64,000 nt of DNA from Fimenecus sp045632525 (GTDB lineage Bacteria; Bacillota; Clostridia; Oscillospirales; Acutalibacteraceae), in NCBI GenBank assembly GCA_045632525.1, contig JAZQWV010000031.1, positions 1 to 64,000 on the forward strand. Direction: 5' to 3'. Below are positions 8,861 through 16,139 of this stretch, piece by piece (the first letter of the stretch is position 1; the number at the start of each line of letters is the position of its first letter). Below the pieces are notes generated by a model. That model was given only the letters and a program-made list of their open reading frames with translations, did no database searches and was not told the DNA's origin. The translations under genes and the position numbers were made by a program.

Positions 8861-8935
8861 TGTAGGGGCGAGTCTCTGTGCTCGCCCGTAATTTTTTTGC
8901 ACACTTGCGGGAGGGCACGGAGACCCTCCCCTACA
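8861..8935. repeat. Imperfect inverted-repeat element
   Basis: Two arms of about 29 bp face each other: TGTAGGGGCGAGTCTCTGTG... at 8861-8889 and its near complement ...CACGGAGACCCTCCCCTACA at 8906-8935, separated by a T-rich loop. The sequence is GC-rich relative to its surroundings and would form one long hairpin. This is the style of small non-autonomous palindromic repeats scattered in clostridial genomes. A reading frame running through it is not considered coding. Confidence 0.7.
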
Positions 8936-8939
8936 TTGT

Positions 8940-9146
8940 TTATGGTTTATCTGACAATCCTAAAATATAATCTGCTGAAACATTATAGAATTTACACAAT
9001 TCTATTAACAGGTCTATTGGAAGTTTTCTTTTCCCACTTTCATACAATTGATATTGTTGTCTTGTAATATTTAAGATGTTTGCTATATCGTCTTGCTTTA
9101 AATCTTTATCTTCTCTTAAATCTCTCATTCTTTTTGTAAAATGCAT
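8940..9146 (-). CDS. Small XRE-family repressor
   Basis: 68-aa protein that is almost entirely one Cro/CI-type helix-turn-helix (DDIANILNITRQQYQLYESGKRKLP at about residues 19-43). It probably dimerises and represses its own and the divergent promoter: two GCATT...AATGC palindromes lie between it and the small gene at 9265. Self-contained regulators of this size are typical of toxin-antitoxin or mobile modules. The target genes are inferred from position. Confidence 0.85.
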   Translation of the reverse strand: MHFTKRMRDLREDKDLKQDDIANILNITRQQYQLYESGKRKLPIDLLIELCKFYNVSADYILGLSDKP

Positions 9147-9186
9147 AATTTCACCCCATTAATAATCATTGGATTAATTATAGCAC

Positions 9187-9202
9187 GCATTCATATAAAT
9201 GC
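9187..9202. promoter_or_regulatory. Candidate operator 1
   Basis: Palindrome GCATTCATATAAATGC with 5-bp arms in the divergent intergenic region, 24 bp centre-to-centre from operator 2, that is, just over two helical turns. It is next to a TATAAT-like sequence for the leftward XRE gene (9177-9182, minus strand). Confidence 0.6.
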
Positions 9203-9203
9203 C

Positions 9204-9232
9204 TTGACAAGCATTCAAACGAATGCTATAAT
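9204..9232 (+). promoter_or_regulatory. Consensus promoter with embedded operator 2
   Basis: TTGACA (9204-9209) and TATAAT (9227-9232) are both perfect consensus with a 17-nt spacer. The palindrome GCATTCAAACGAATGC (9211-9226) fills the spacer almost exactly, so a bound repressor would exclude RNA polymerase. It reads into the 87-aa gene at 9265. Confidence 0.85.
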
Positions 9233-9233
9233 C

Positions 9234-9249
9234 AAAAAAAAAAAAAAAA
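9234..9249 (+). other. A16 homopolymer at the predicted transcription start
   Basis: Sixteen consecutive A residues begin 1 nt after the TATAAT box ends, so the predicted start site, about 7 nt downstream of the -10 element, lies inside the run. The ribosome site AAGGAGG follows immediately at 9251-9257. Confidence 0.8.
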
Positions 9250-9264
9250 CAAGGAGGTTTTATT

Positions 9265-9528
9265 ATGCGAGAAGATTTAAAAGATTTGTGGGACTATTAT
9301 TTATTTGAAGTTTCTTTAAAAGACAGCAAAGAAGATAAAAGGATTAAAGAAGATTGTGCAGTTGCAGAAAATACTCTTCGAGAAAATCTCAACACCGTGC
9401 AAATAGCATTGTTGGAAGAATATGACAATGCAACATTCTCTCTTGGCGAAGTCAAAGAACGCAATGCATTTATCAAGGGTGTTATGTTTACCACCAGATT
9501 TATTTTTCAGGCATTATATGATGATTAA
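9265..9528 (+). CDS. Small hypothetical protein, XRE-linked
   Basis: 87-aa soluble, charged, mostly alpha-helical protein (DLWDYYLFEVSLKDSKEDKR...) with no recognised catalytic motif or membrane span. The ribosome site AAGGAGG is 7 nt upstream of the ATG. It is divergent from the XRE gene, driven by a consensus promoter with an embedded operator and followed by its own terminator. The pair resembles a regulated two-gene module, but I see no basis for calling it a toxin or antitoxin. Confidence 0.75.
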   Translation: MREDLKDLWDYYLFEVSLKDSKEDKRIKEDCAVAENTLRENLNTVQIALLEEYDNATFSLGEVKERNAFIKGVMFTTRFIFQALYDD

Positions 9529-9532
9529 GAAC

Positions 9533-9564
9533 AAAAAGGAACGATTTGTGAATCGTTCCTTTTT
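9533..9564 (+). terminator. Terminator after the 87-aa gene
   Basis: AAAAAGGAACGATT and AATCGTTCCTTTTT form a 14-bp stem around a TGTG loop, with A and T runs built into the stem, so it can act in both directions. Confidence 0.9.
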
Positions 9565-9570
9565 ATCATT

Positions 9571-9622
9571 TGCAATCAGTTAAGTCCAAAATAATTATTT
9601 TTTCTCGTCCATAATCTTTCTC
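9571..9622 (-). pseudogene. 5' remnant of a second barstar gene
   Basis: This stretch aligns with the beginning of the intact barstar gene (9878-9930): about 42 of 50 positions match, including the shared block CAATCAGTTAAGT, the start codon (ATG at 9612-9610) and the GAAGATT-like leader. A single-base deletion after the lysine codons shifts the frame to a stop (MDEKK-stop), and homology ends at the neighbouring terminator. It lies directly downstream of the intact barstar in the same orientation. It is a truncated, frameshifted copy of an immunity gene. Confidence 0.75.
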
Positions 9623-9626
9623 ATGA

Positions 9627-9920
9627 CTAATTGATGATTTTATAATCAAAATAATCATCATATTTCATACAATTATCCTTAAATTTTTCTAGCATAGTCA
9701 TCATCATTTTAACTTCTTCGGAGAAATTTTTAGATAATGTGTTTATTCCTGTTATTTCTAATTTATCTGCATCACACTCACTTCGCAGCAAATCCCAAAA
9801 TGCATCCCAATTAGCACCATACCATTGGGGAAAATCAAAGGCAACTCGTATTCTTTCGTGTAATTCACCTAAATACTTACAATCAGTTAAGTCTAAAGTA
9901 ATTGTTTTCTTTTGCTCCAT
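9627..9920 (-). CDS. Barstar-family immunity protein
   Basis: 97-aa homologue of barstar, the small acidic protein that blocks barnase by occupying its active site. Recognisable segments are LGELHERIRVAFDFPQWYGANWDAFWDLL (residues about 17-45), holding the helix that inserts into barnase, including an aspartate near its start, and the terminal YKIIN. The start lies inside the toxin gene (38-nt overlap in another frame) with GGAGAAG upstream, so toxin and immunity protein are co-translated, with the antidote second. Confidence 0.92.
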   Translation of the reverse strand: MEQKKTITLDLTDCKYLGELHERIRVAFDFPQWYGANWDAFWDLLRSECDADKLEITGINTLSKNFSEEVKMMMTMLEKFKDNCMKYDDYFDYKIIN

Positions 9921-10524
9921 AATCTTCTCCTATAATCTCATAAAAAGTTGCATAGTGGTCATAAGTTACAAATATTAAGCCATCATTCGACCACAAAATT
10001 CTATCTTTGTTCCTTTTTCCTTCGTAATAATTTATATCTGCTTCATACCATATACGACCTTCTGCTTGAGGTAAATGCCCATTGGAATTATTGTATATTC
10101 CCATTGTTAGCATCTTTCCTGGCAAATATTTCACAGGCGATTTTCCTCTTCTCCACCCCATAGAAACCGCTTCGTTTTCCGTCACATAGTAATCGGGCAA
10201 GACACCAAAATTCTTCAACCAGAAATCTGCTCCAGCTTCTCCATTCTTTGTTGCTCCGCCTGCAAAAATTGATTCCATAGGCTCTATTTTGCAACGGCAA
10301 CGCTTGTGCAATGGTGGCTCTACAATTTTCCACTCATTCATATCATAAATTTTTCCGTGCAATGAACGACATTCCATACAAGTACGCAAATCCAGAAGAG
10401 CTTTCCAATTCTTATAATTCATACTTCGAGTAGTTTTTGGTATATAAATATCAAGTGCTCCTTTTTCTATTATAATAGGACTTGTGTAATATACAATAGT
10501 TTTTTCAATATAATTTTCAGTCAT
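9883..10524 (-). CDS. MuF-like/barnase RNase toxin
   Basis: 213-aa protein with two parts. Residues about 40-82 resemble the zinc-ribbon-like tail of phage Mu F-type head morphogenesis domains (CMEC at 49-52; PPLHKRCRC with H73, C76 and C78). Residues about 104-200 are a complete barnase: E161, R171, R175 and H190 match the catalytic Glu73, Arg83, Arg87 and His102 of Bacillus amyloliquefaciens barnase, within WYEADINY, KRNKDR and DHYATF. There is no signal peptide, so unlike classical barnase it is not secreted by the Sec route. Overlapping barstar follows. An SOS-type box lies 24-37 nt upstream of the ATG. No phage genes are near. Confidence 0.9.
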   Translation of the reverse strand: MTENYIEKTIVYYTSPIIIEKGALDIYIPKTTRSMNYKNWKALLDLRTCMECRSLHGKIYDMNEWKIVEPPLHKRCRCKIEPMESIFAGGATKNGEAGADFWLKNFGVLPDYYVTENEAVSMGWRRGKSPVKYLPGKMLTMGIYNNSNGHLPQAEGRIWYEADINYYEGKRNKDRILWSNDGLIFVTYDHYATFYEIIGEDYGAKENNYFRLN

Positions 10525-10547
10525 TTAATCCCTCCTACATTATTTAT

Positions 10548-10561
10548 CGAACAAATGTTCT
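10548..10561. promoter_or_regulatory. Candidate LexA (SOS) box upstream of the toxin
   Basis: CGAACAAATGTTCT fits the Gram-positive LexA consensus CGAAC-RNRY-GTTC at every position of that core. It lies 24 nt upstream of the toxin start codon, just above the AGGAGGG ribosome site. Repression by LexA, with toxin release on DNA damage, would follow if the box is real. Confidence 0.6.
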
Positions 10562-10688
10562 ATGATATATTGTAGATGGGATTTTTTATTTTGTCAAGTT
10601 TTTTTGTTTTTAGAAATATTGTTTTCATCTTTTTGACAATTTTTTTATTGTGTAAGTAATACAATATATCAAAAAAGGAGTGTTTAAT

Positions 10689-11012
10689 ATGAGTGTAAAA
10701 ATTGAATTCGAAAACGAAACGCTTAATTGCCGTTTATGTGGTGAAATTGACCATCATACTACCCTACCCATTCGTCTTGACATTGACGACCGAATTGAGA
10801 ATTGTCGTCCCAAAACAGTTATTCTCGATTTTTCTGATGTAACTTTTATGGATAGTTCGGGAATTGGTCTTGTTATGGGGCGATACAAACTCTTAAATGA
10901 GTTTGGTGGTGAACTTGAAGTTACAGGACTTTCAAACAATTCATATAAGGTTATGCGACTTGCAGGACTTGACCGTATTGCAAACATTAAGAAAGGTAGT
11001 GAAAAGAAATGA
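10689..11012 (+). CDS. spoIIAA: Anti-sigma-F factor antagonist SpoIIAA
   Basis: 107-aa STAS-domain protein. When dephosphorylated by SpoIIE in the forespore it binds SpoIIAB and frees sigma-F. The phosphorylatable serine sits in DVTFMDSSGIGLVMGR (residues about 50-65). I take the ATG at 10689, which has AAAAGGAG 8 nt upstream, rather than the GTG inside that site. It is the first gene of spoIIAA-spoIIAB-sigF. The operon promoter, sigma-H type in Bacillus, could not be assigned with confidence. Confidence 0.96.
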   Translation: MSVKIEFENETLNCRLCGEIDHHTTLPIRLDIDDRIENCRPKTVILDFSDVTFMDSSGIGLVMGRYKLLNEFGGELEVTGLSNNSYKVMRLAGLDRIANIKKGSEKK

Positions 11013-11440
11013 TTATAAATGAATTTCGTATGGTAGTTGATAGTCGTTCTGTCAATGAAAGTTTTTCAAGGGCAACAGTTGCAGCATTCACGGCACAACT
11101 TGACCCCACAGTTGAAGAAATCAACGACATCAAAACCGCTGTAAGTGAAGCCGTTACAAACTGTATTGTTCATGGTTATCGCAACTCGGTGGGAAAAATA
11201 TACATAGGTGTTAAAATCCACGATGATAATAGAGTCATTGTTACTATTCGTGACCGCGGTTGTGGAATAAGTGATATAAAAAAAGCCCGTGAGCCACTTT
11301 TCACCACTCTCGGTGGTGACCGTGCAGGGCTTGGATTTTCTGTTATGGAAAGTTTTACGGACAAGCTTTCTGTCCGTTCAAAACTAGGTGTTGGAACAAC
11401 AGTTACCCTTTGTAAAAAGATTTGTGGTCGCACAAAATGA
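11009..11440 (+). CDS. spoIIAB: Anti-sigma-F factor and kinase SpoIIAB
   Basis: 143-aa GHKL-fold serine kinase that holds sigma-F inactive and phosphorylates SpoIIAA. The ATP-binding boxes are visible: N box EAVTNCIVHGY, G1 box DRGCGI and G2 region GGDRAGLGFSVM. The start overlaps the spoIIAA stop (ATGA), and its own stop overlaps the sigF start, so the three proteins are translationally coupled, as expected for stoichiometric partners. Confidence 0.97.
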   Translation: MIINEFRMVVDSRSVNESFSRATVAAFTAQLDPTVEEINDIKTAVSEAVTNCIVHGYRNSVGKIYIGVKIHDDNRVIVTIRDRGCGISDIKKAREPLFTTLGGDRAGLGFSVMESFTDKLSVRSKLGVGTTVTLCKKICGRTK

Positions 11441-12087
11441 CAAGGGACGAGCTTATACTTAATAATTTAGGGCTTGTTGGTAGTTGTGCATCTCGATTTA
11501 TTGGTAAAGGAATTGACTATGAAGATTTATATTCTTCGGGTTGTGTTGGACTTATCAAAGCCGCTGACGGTTTTGACCAGAGTTTAGGTTTTGCTTTTTC
11601 AACCTATGCAGTACCCTCTATTTTAGGTGAAATCCGCCGTTTATTCCGCGACGGTGGTGCTGTTAAAATCAGTCGTACTCTCAAAGAAAAAGCAAGAGAA
11701 TTGCAATTTGTCAAAGAAGAATTAGAAAAAACTTTAGGTGTTGAGCCAACCATTTCAGAAATTGCAGAAAAAATGGAAATTTCTGTTGCTGAAGTGGCGC
11801 AACTTCTTTGCATTTCGCAACCCGTTGTGTCACTCACATCAGAAGACGATGATGAAAAGCAGATTGATATTCCTGCAGATGATGAATATACACCCATTGA
11901 TGACCGACTTTCAATTGAGCAGGTTTTAAATTGTTTAACCGAAAATGACCGCAAACTTATCCGTCTTCGATATTTTGACGGACTCACTCAAAGCAAAACC
12001 GCAAACATTCTTGGTGTTTCGCAAGTGCAGGTTTCCCGACGAGAAAAAATTATACTTTCTGATATGCGAAAACGACTTATCGGATAA
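11437..12087 (+). CDS. sigF: Forespore sigma factor SigF
   Basis: 216-aa sigma-70 family factor that directs the first forespore-specific transcription. Region 2 (YEDLYSSGCVGLIKAADGFD, then FSTYAVPSILGEIRR) and the region 4 helix-turn-helix (LTQSKTANILGVSQVQVSRREK) are clear. The start at 11437 shares ATGA with the spoIIAB stop; a longer TTG frame exists but coupling favours this ATG. Regulation is by SpoIIAB binding. Confidence 0.97.
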   Translation: MTRDELILNNLGLVGSCASRFIGKGIDYEDLYSSGCVGLIKAADGFDQSLGFAFSTYAVPSILGEIRRLFRDGGAVKISRTLKEKARELQFVKEELEKTLGVEPTISEIAEKMEISVAEVAQLLCISQPVVSLTSEDDDEKQIDIPADDEYTPIDDRLSIEQVLNCLTENDRKLIRLRYFDGLTQSKTANILGVSQVQVSRREKIILSDMRKRLIG

Positions 12088-12148
12088 AATTTGATATTTT
12101 TTGCAAAATATGTTAGAATATGCAAAACACATATTCAGGAGTATTTTT

Positions 12149-14359
12149 ATGAGAAAATCTCGTTATACTTATTTTATAAAAATAATATCAATTATTTGTC
12201 TTGTGACAATGCTTTTCTCTGCTTGTGGAGCTGATGTTTCTACAAAAAATGTAAGAATTAAAAGAGAAAACATAATAATTGCAGAAAACAAGGGCGACAA
12301 CGTTCATAAAACTGCCATTGGCAATTATGAATCTGTTTGCAAATCAGGTCTTATTGAAATGTTCTTTGATAAAACCACAATGACAGTTGCGATTAAAGAC
12401 ACAAATTCAAATAATTTATGGACAACTCTCCCACAGCCTGAAGTTTCAAAGAGCCTTAACAGCTCTGCTGTTGAAATCACTCTTTCAAATGGTGATGAGA
12501 ATATTTATGTGCTCAATTCGCAGGATAATTCAGTAGCTTTTGGCAACGCAAGTTATACGATTGGCGAAAACAACATTTCTGTTAAATATGCAATGTCACT
12601 TGATGCAGAAACAGGCAAAGCAAATATTGACGACCTTAAAAAAGACCAAATCAGAGCAGATTTAACTGTGCTTTATACTCTTCGTGATGGTTCTTTCTTC
12701 GTAAATGTAAGTATGAACACATTGTCACTTCCAAAAGGTATTTATCTTGAAAAAGTAAAGGTACTCGGTGACTTTGGTGCTTATGAGCAAAGTGGTGCAG
12801 AAGATTATATCTTTGTTCCCGACGGTAGTGGCGCTCTTATTATGACAGGCATTAAAGACCCAGAATTTTCACCGATTTCTCTTTCAGTTTATGGCAACGA
12901 CCTTGCCACAACTGACAATACCCAAAAATCAGATTGTCTTGTGGGCGCTTTTGGTATGAAGCGTGGCAATGGTGCATTTCTCTGTATTATTGAGCAAGGT
13001 GATTCAATTGCAGAAATCAATGCAAACAGAAACAGTGAAAACTCACTTAACAGCGTCAGCGCAACATTCAAAACAACTGATATTTACAAACAACAAAACA
13101 AGAATTCTGTAAATAAAACTTACGGATATACCTATAAAAATGAGATTACTCTTTGCTACAGATTCCTTTCAGGTAAATCTGCAACATATTCAGGCATGGC
13201 AACTGCATGCCGTGAAAATCTTATCAGAAATTCTGTTCTTTCAACTAAAAAAGTTGAACCACAGTCAAAATCTCTACCTCTTGTGGTGTCTCTACAGGGT
13301 GGATATGTGAATGCTAAAAACAAGTACACCGTATTATCAAATTTTGCACAGGCAAAAGACCTTATGACACTTCTTAAAGCAAAAGGCGTCAACAATGCAA
13401 TTCTCAGATATAACGGACTTTATGATAATGCTAACAACGGTTCAAACAGCACTTTCGGCGTTTTTTCTAATAAACTTGGTAAGACAAAGGATTTCAATGA
13501 GCTTTATTCATATCTCAACAGCCAGAAATTCTCACTCTTCCTTGACACAGATATTCTCACCTATGATTACAAGAATTCACAGAATGCAACTAACTTAAAT
13601 GGTAAGAATATAAAACTTGCAAAAAATAAAGAAGCATTTTTCCCATCAGCAATTTCTGCTCAAAGTTTCATTTGTATGAGCAGGGTTGAAAATCGAGTTG
13701 AAGATATTCTTAATGCATCTTTTGATATTAACTTTGACGGATATGCGCTCAACGACATTGGTTCTTATCTCTATTCTGATTATGATTCTGATTTCTATTC
13801 AAGAACAGTTTCAAATAAAGAGATTTTTGCTCAGTTGCCTGTTCTTGCCACAACAAAGAAGCTGATGATTGACACAGGTAATTTCTACGCAATCAAATCA
13901 GCAGACATTGTTTCAGAAATTCCAATGTCACCTATCAAAGCAAGCGAAAGCAACGCTTATGTAGGAATTCCATTTATTCAAATGATGCTTCATGGTATTT
14001 GTGAATACAGCACGCCTGCTATAAACAGTTCTGAAAATATGACAACTGCATTTCTTAAATCAGTTGAATATGGATGTTTGCCAAACGTTTCATGGTATTG
14101 CTCAACTTATAACGACACACTTGACACAACCTATTATTACGACAACAATATAAATGACATTGTTGCACTTTACACAAAAGCAGACTCTGCACTATCAACA
14201 ATTCGTGATGCGAGAATGACTGCTCATGACAAAGTACAGGATGGAGTTTATTGTACCGAATATAACAATAGTATAAAGGTCTATGTCAACTATACTGACA
14301 CGCCTGTTACAATAAACGGTATTACCGTCAATGCAACTGATTGTGTAGCAATTTCATAA
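12149..14359 (+). CDS. DUF5696 lipoprotein, glycosidase-like
   Basis: 736-aa predicted lipoprotein. The signal peptide ends in a lipobox (MLFSAC, Cys about residue 26), so the mature protein should be anchored outside the membrane. The rest resembles DUF5696 proteins, which carry an N-terminal beta domain and a C-terminal barrel related to glycoside hydrolases and are often found near sugar ABC transporters. The ATG at 12149 has CAGGAG upstream. It follows sigF by 61 nt and may be partly cotranscribed with it, but no sporulation role is known to me. Confidence 0.75.
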   Translation: MRKSRYTYFIKIISIICLVTMLFSACGADVSTKNVRIKRENIIIAENKGDNVHKTAIGNYESVCKSGLIEMFFDKTTMTVAIKDTNSNNLWTTLPQPEVSKSLNSSAVEITLSNGDENIYVLNSQDNSVAFGNASYTIGENNISVKYAMSLDAETGKANIDDLKKDQIRADLTVLYTLRDGSFFVNVSMNTLSLPKGIYLEKVKVLGDFGAYEQSGAEDYIFVPDGSGALIMTGIKDPEFSPISLSVYGNDLATTDNTQKSDCLVGAFGMKRGNGAFLCIIEQGDSIAEINANRNSENSLNSVSATFKTTDIYKQQNKNSVNKTYGYTYKNEITLCYRFLSGKSATYSGMATACRENLIRNSVLSTKKVEPQSKSLPLVVSLQGGYVNAKNKYTVLSNFAQAKDLMTLLKAKGVNNAILRYNGLYDNANNGSNSTFGVFSNKLGKTKDFNELYSYLNSQKFSLFLDTDILTYDYKNSQNATNLNGKNIKLAKNKEAFFPSAISAQSFICMSRVENRVEDILNASFDINFDGYALNDIGSYLYSDYDSDFYSRTVSNKEIFAQLPVLATTKKLMIDTGNFYAIKSADIVSEIPMSPIKASESNAYVGIPFIQMMLHGICEYSTPAINSSENMTTAFLKSVEYGCLPNVSWYCSTYNDTLDTTYYYDNNINDIVALYTKADSALSTIRDARMTAHDKVQDGVYCTEYNNSIKVYVNYTDTPVTINGITVNATDCVAIS

Positions 14360-14370
14360 AAGCAAAAATT

Positions 14371-14399
14371 AAACCGCTTATCAATTTGATAAGCGGTTT
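14371..14399. terminator. Terminator between DUF5696 gene and pseudokinase
   Basis: AAACCGCTTATC/GATAAGCGGTTT forms a 12-bp stem with a 5-nt loop and is followed by TTTTTG. The flanking genes converge, so it can serve both. Confidence 0.92.
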
Positions 14400-14404
14400 T
14401 TGTT

Positions 14405-16063
14405 TTAGAAGAATGGATTATAGAATGGGTTTCTTTCAGTTGTTGTTTCTGTATCAGGTTCTGTGCTTGGCGGTGCACCCCATACCTGAATGAAAACATC
14501 AGTACCCTTGGGTTTGCTTGTTCCTTCTGCAGGTGTAATTTCAGCAACATTGCCTTCGGTATAATCACCATTATTATCTTTTGTGATTATATTAACCACA
14601 AATCCTGCTTTTTCTAAAGTTTCTTTTGCATAGTCTATATTTGTATCTTTTACAGGTGGAACTGTAACAAATTCAGGACCTTTGCTGACAACAAATGTGA
14701 TTTCGCTACCTGTTGGAACAGTTGTTCCTGCTTCAAGGCTTTGAGAAATAATATATCCTTTTTCAACTTCGTCGCTGTATTCCATAACAGAATTGATTTT
14801 AAATCTTGAATTTTGAACAGGGTTTTGAGCAACCATATCATAAGAAGAATTAACAAAATTCGGAACTTCTATTGTTGTAACAACAGGTGCTTCAGTTGTT
14901 GTTTCTTCAGGATTTTTAATAAAATGGTCATAACCCAAATATGCACCGAAGAAGATGAGCCCAACGCCCACAACAATAAGAGAAACTATCAAAATCGTTC
15001 TAATTATTGTGCTCTTGTCGTCTTCTTCTGTTGGTTGCACAGGTGGTACTGTTCTTTCTTCTCTCTTTGGAACATTAACGCCTGAGAATGATGAAACCAC
15101 ATTGCCAGGTGTTGCTGAAAGTTCTTCGCGAAGCGCTTCAACATCCTTTGTTCTGTCTTCAGGATTAACCTGCAAGCCGTTCATCAAAGCGTTTATAACA
15201 TAAACAGGAATAATCTCTGCATATCTTGCAGGAATTATAAGCTGGTCATTCATTGAACGAGAAACGGCATCTTGTGGAACACTGCCAACCAATGCTCTGT
15301 AAAGCACTGCGCTGAAACCATAAACATCTGACCAAGCACCCTCGCTATAGTTATATGAATATTGTTCAATTGGTGTATAGCCTTCGAACTGTTCGGGTGA
15401 AAATTCAGTACCCTCAAGTCTCGCATCATTAATTGAAAATCCGCTGAGACGAAGTTTACCATCACGACCAATCATAAGGTTATCGGGATTGATACCATAA
15501 TGATAAATACCTGCCTTGTGGAGAGTTGATAATGTTGAAAGAACCGGCATAAAGAGAACTTTTGCTTTTTCCCAATTAAGATAACCAGTCTGACTTCTGA
15601 GTAAAAACTCACGAAGTGAAATGCTCTCAACATATTCGCTGATGGCATAAGCCGTATTATTTTCTTCAATAATATCGATAACGGGCACTAAAGCTGAAAG
15701 TCCACGCACACGAGCAAGGCTACGCCACAAACTCAAGAATTTGCGAAGATATGCATAATAAAAATCTTTCCACTCATTCTTGATTGCAACTTCAGTTGAG
15801 CTCATATTTCGGTCAATGAATTTTTCAGGTAAAAACTCACGGATTACAACAGGGCTTTTACGCTCAATATCATAAGCCATATATGTAACGCCTTCACTAT
15901 TGGAAGAAAGCACTTTGCCGATTATGTATTTATCTCCAACAGGAGTTTTTAACGGAAGATAAGGTGAAATTTGCGGAGAGTCAACATAATATCCGCATTT
16001 TGGACATTGCTTCTCACCATAGAGTTCATTCATACAACTCATACAAAGATTATCAATGTTCAC
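14405..16063 (-). CDS. PASTA-domain membrane pseudokinase
   Basis: 552-aa protein built like a bacterial Ser/Thr kinase: an N-terminal zinc ribbon (C7, C10, C20, C23), a kinase-like domain (about 45-330), a membrane span at about 352-376 and two extracellular PASTA-like repeats (about 398-530), ending in a Thr-rich tail. The key catalytic residues are changed: the ATP lysine is R75 (VVIREF), the HRD motif is HYG (G190 for the catalytic Asp) and DFG is GFS (G208 for the metal-binding Asp). Structural features such as PDN (193-195) and the SDVYGFSAVLYRALVG helix remain. The start is GTG with AAGGAG upstream. PASTA repeats bind muropeptides or lipid II in active relatives. Confidence 0.85.
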   Translation of the reverse strand: MNIDNLCMSCMNELYGEKQCPKCGYYVDSPQISPYLPLKTPVGDKYIIGKVLSSNSEGVTYMAYDIERKSPVVIREFLPEKFIDRNMSSTEVAIKNEWKDFYYAYLRKFLSLWRSLARVRGLSALVPVIDIIEENNTAYAISEYVESISLREFLLRSQTGYLNWEKAKVLFMPVLSTLSTLHKAGIYHYGINPDNLMIGRDGKLRLSGFSINDARLEGTEFSPEQFEGYTPIEQYSYNYSEGAWSDVYGFSAVLYRALVGSVPQDAVSRSMNDQLIIPARYAEIIPVYVINALMNGLQVNPEDRTKDVEALREELSATPGNVVSSFSGVNVPKREERTVPPVQPTEEDDKSTIIRTILIVSLIVVGVGLIFFGAYLGYDHFIKNPEETTTEAPVVTTIEVPNFVNSSYDMVAQNPVQNSRFKINSVMEYSDEVEKGYIISQSLEAGTTVPTGSEITFVVSKGPEFVTVPPVKDTNIDYAKETLEKAGFVVNIITKDNNGDYTEGNVAEITPAEGTSKPKGTDVFIQVWGAPPSTEPDTETTTERNPFYNPFF

Positions 16064-16092
16064 AATATCATCTCCTTTTCTAATCTATATAT

Positions 16093-16122
16093 AATATATC
16101 AAAGAATTTTCTGCTTTGTCAA
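16093..16122 (-). promoter_or_regulatory. Promoter of the pseudokinase gene
   Basis: On the minus strand TTGACA (16122-16117) and TATATT (16098-16093) are separated by 18 nt, about 30 nt upstream of the start codon and its GGAGATG ribosome site. Confidence 0.7.
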
Positions 16123-16139
16123 ATTACATTTTTGTAACA

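Noticed and set aside
8855..9067. 70-aa rightward frame across the palindromic repeat
   Set aside because: It is made of the repeat plus antisense of the XRE gene and has no coding signature.
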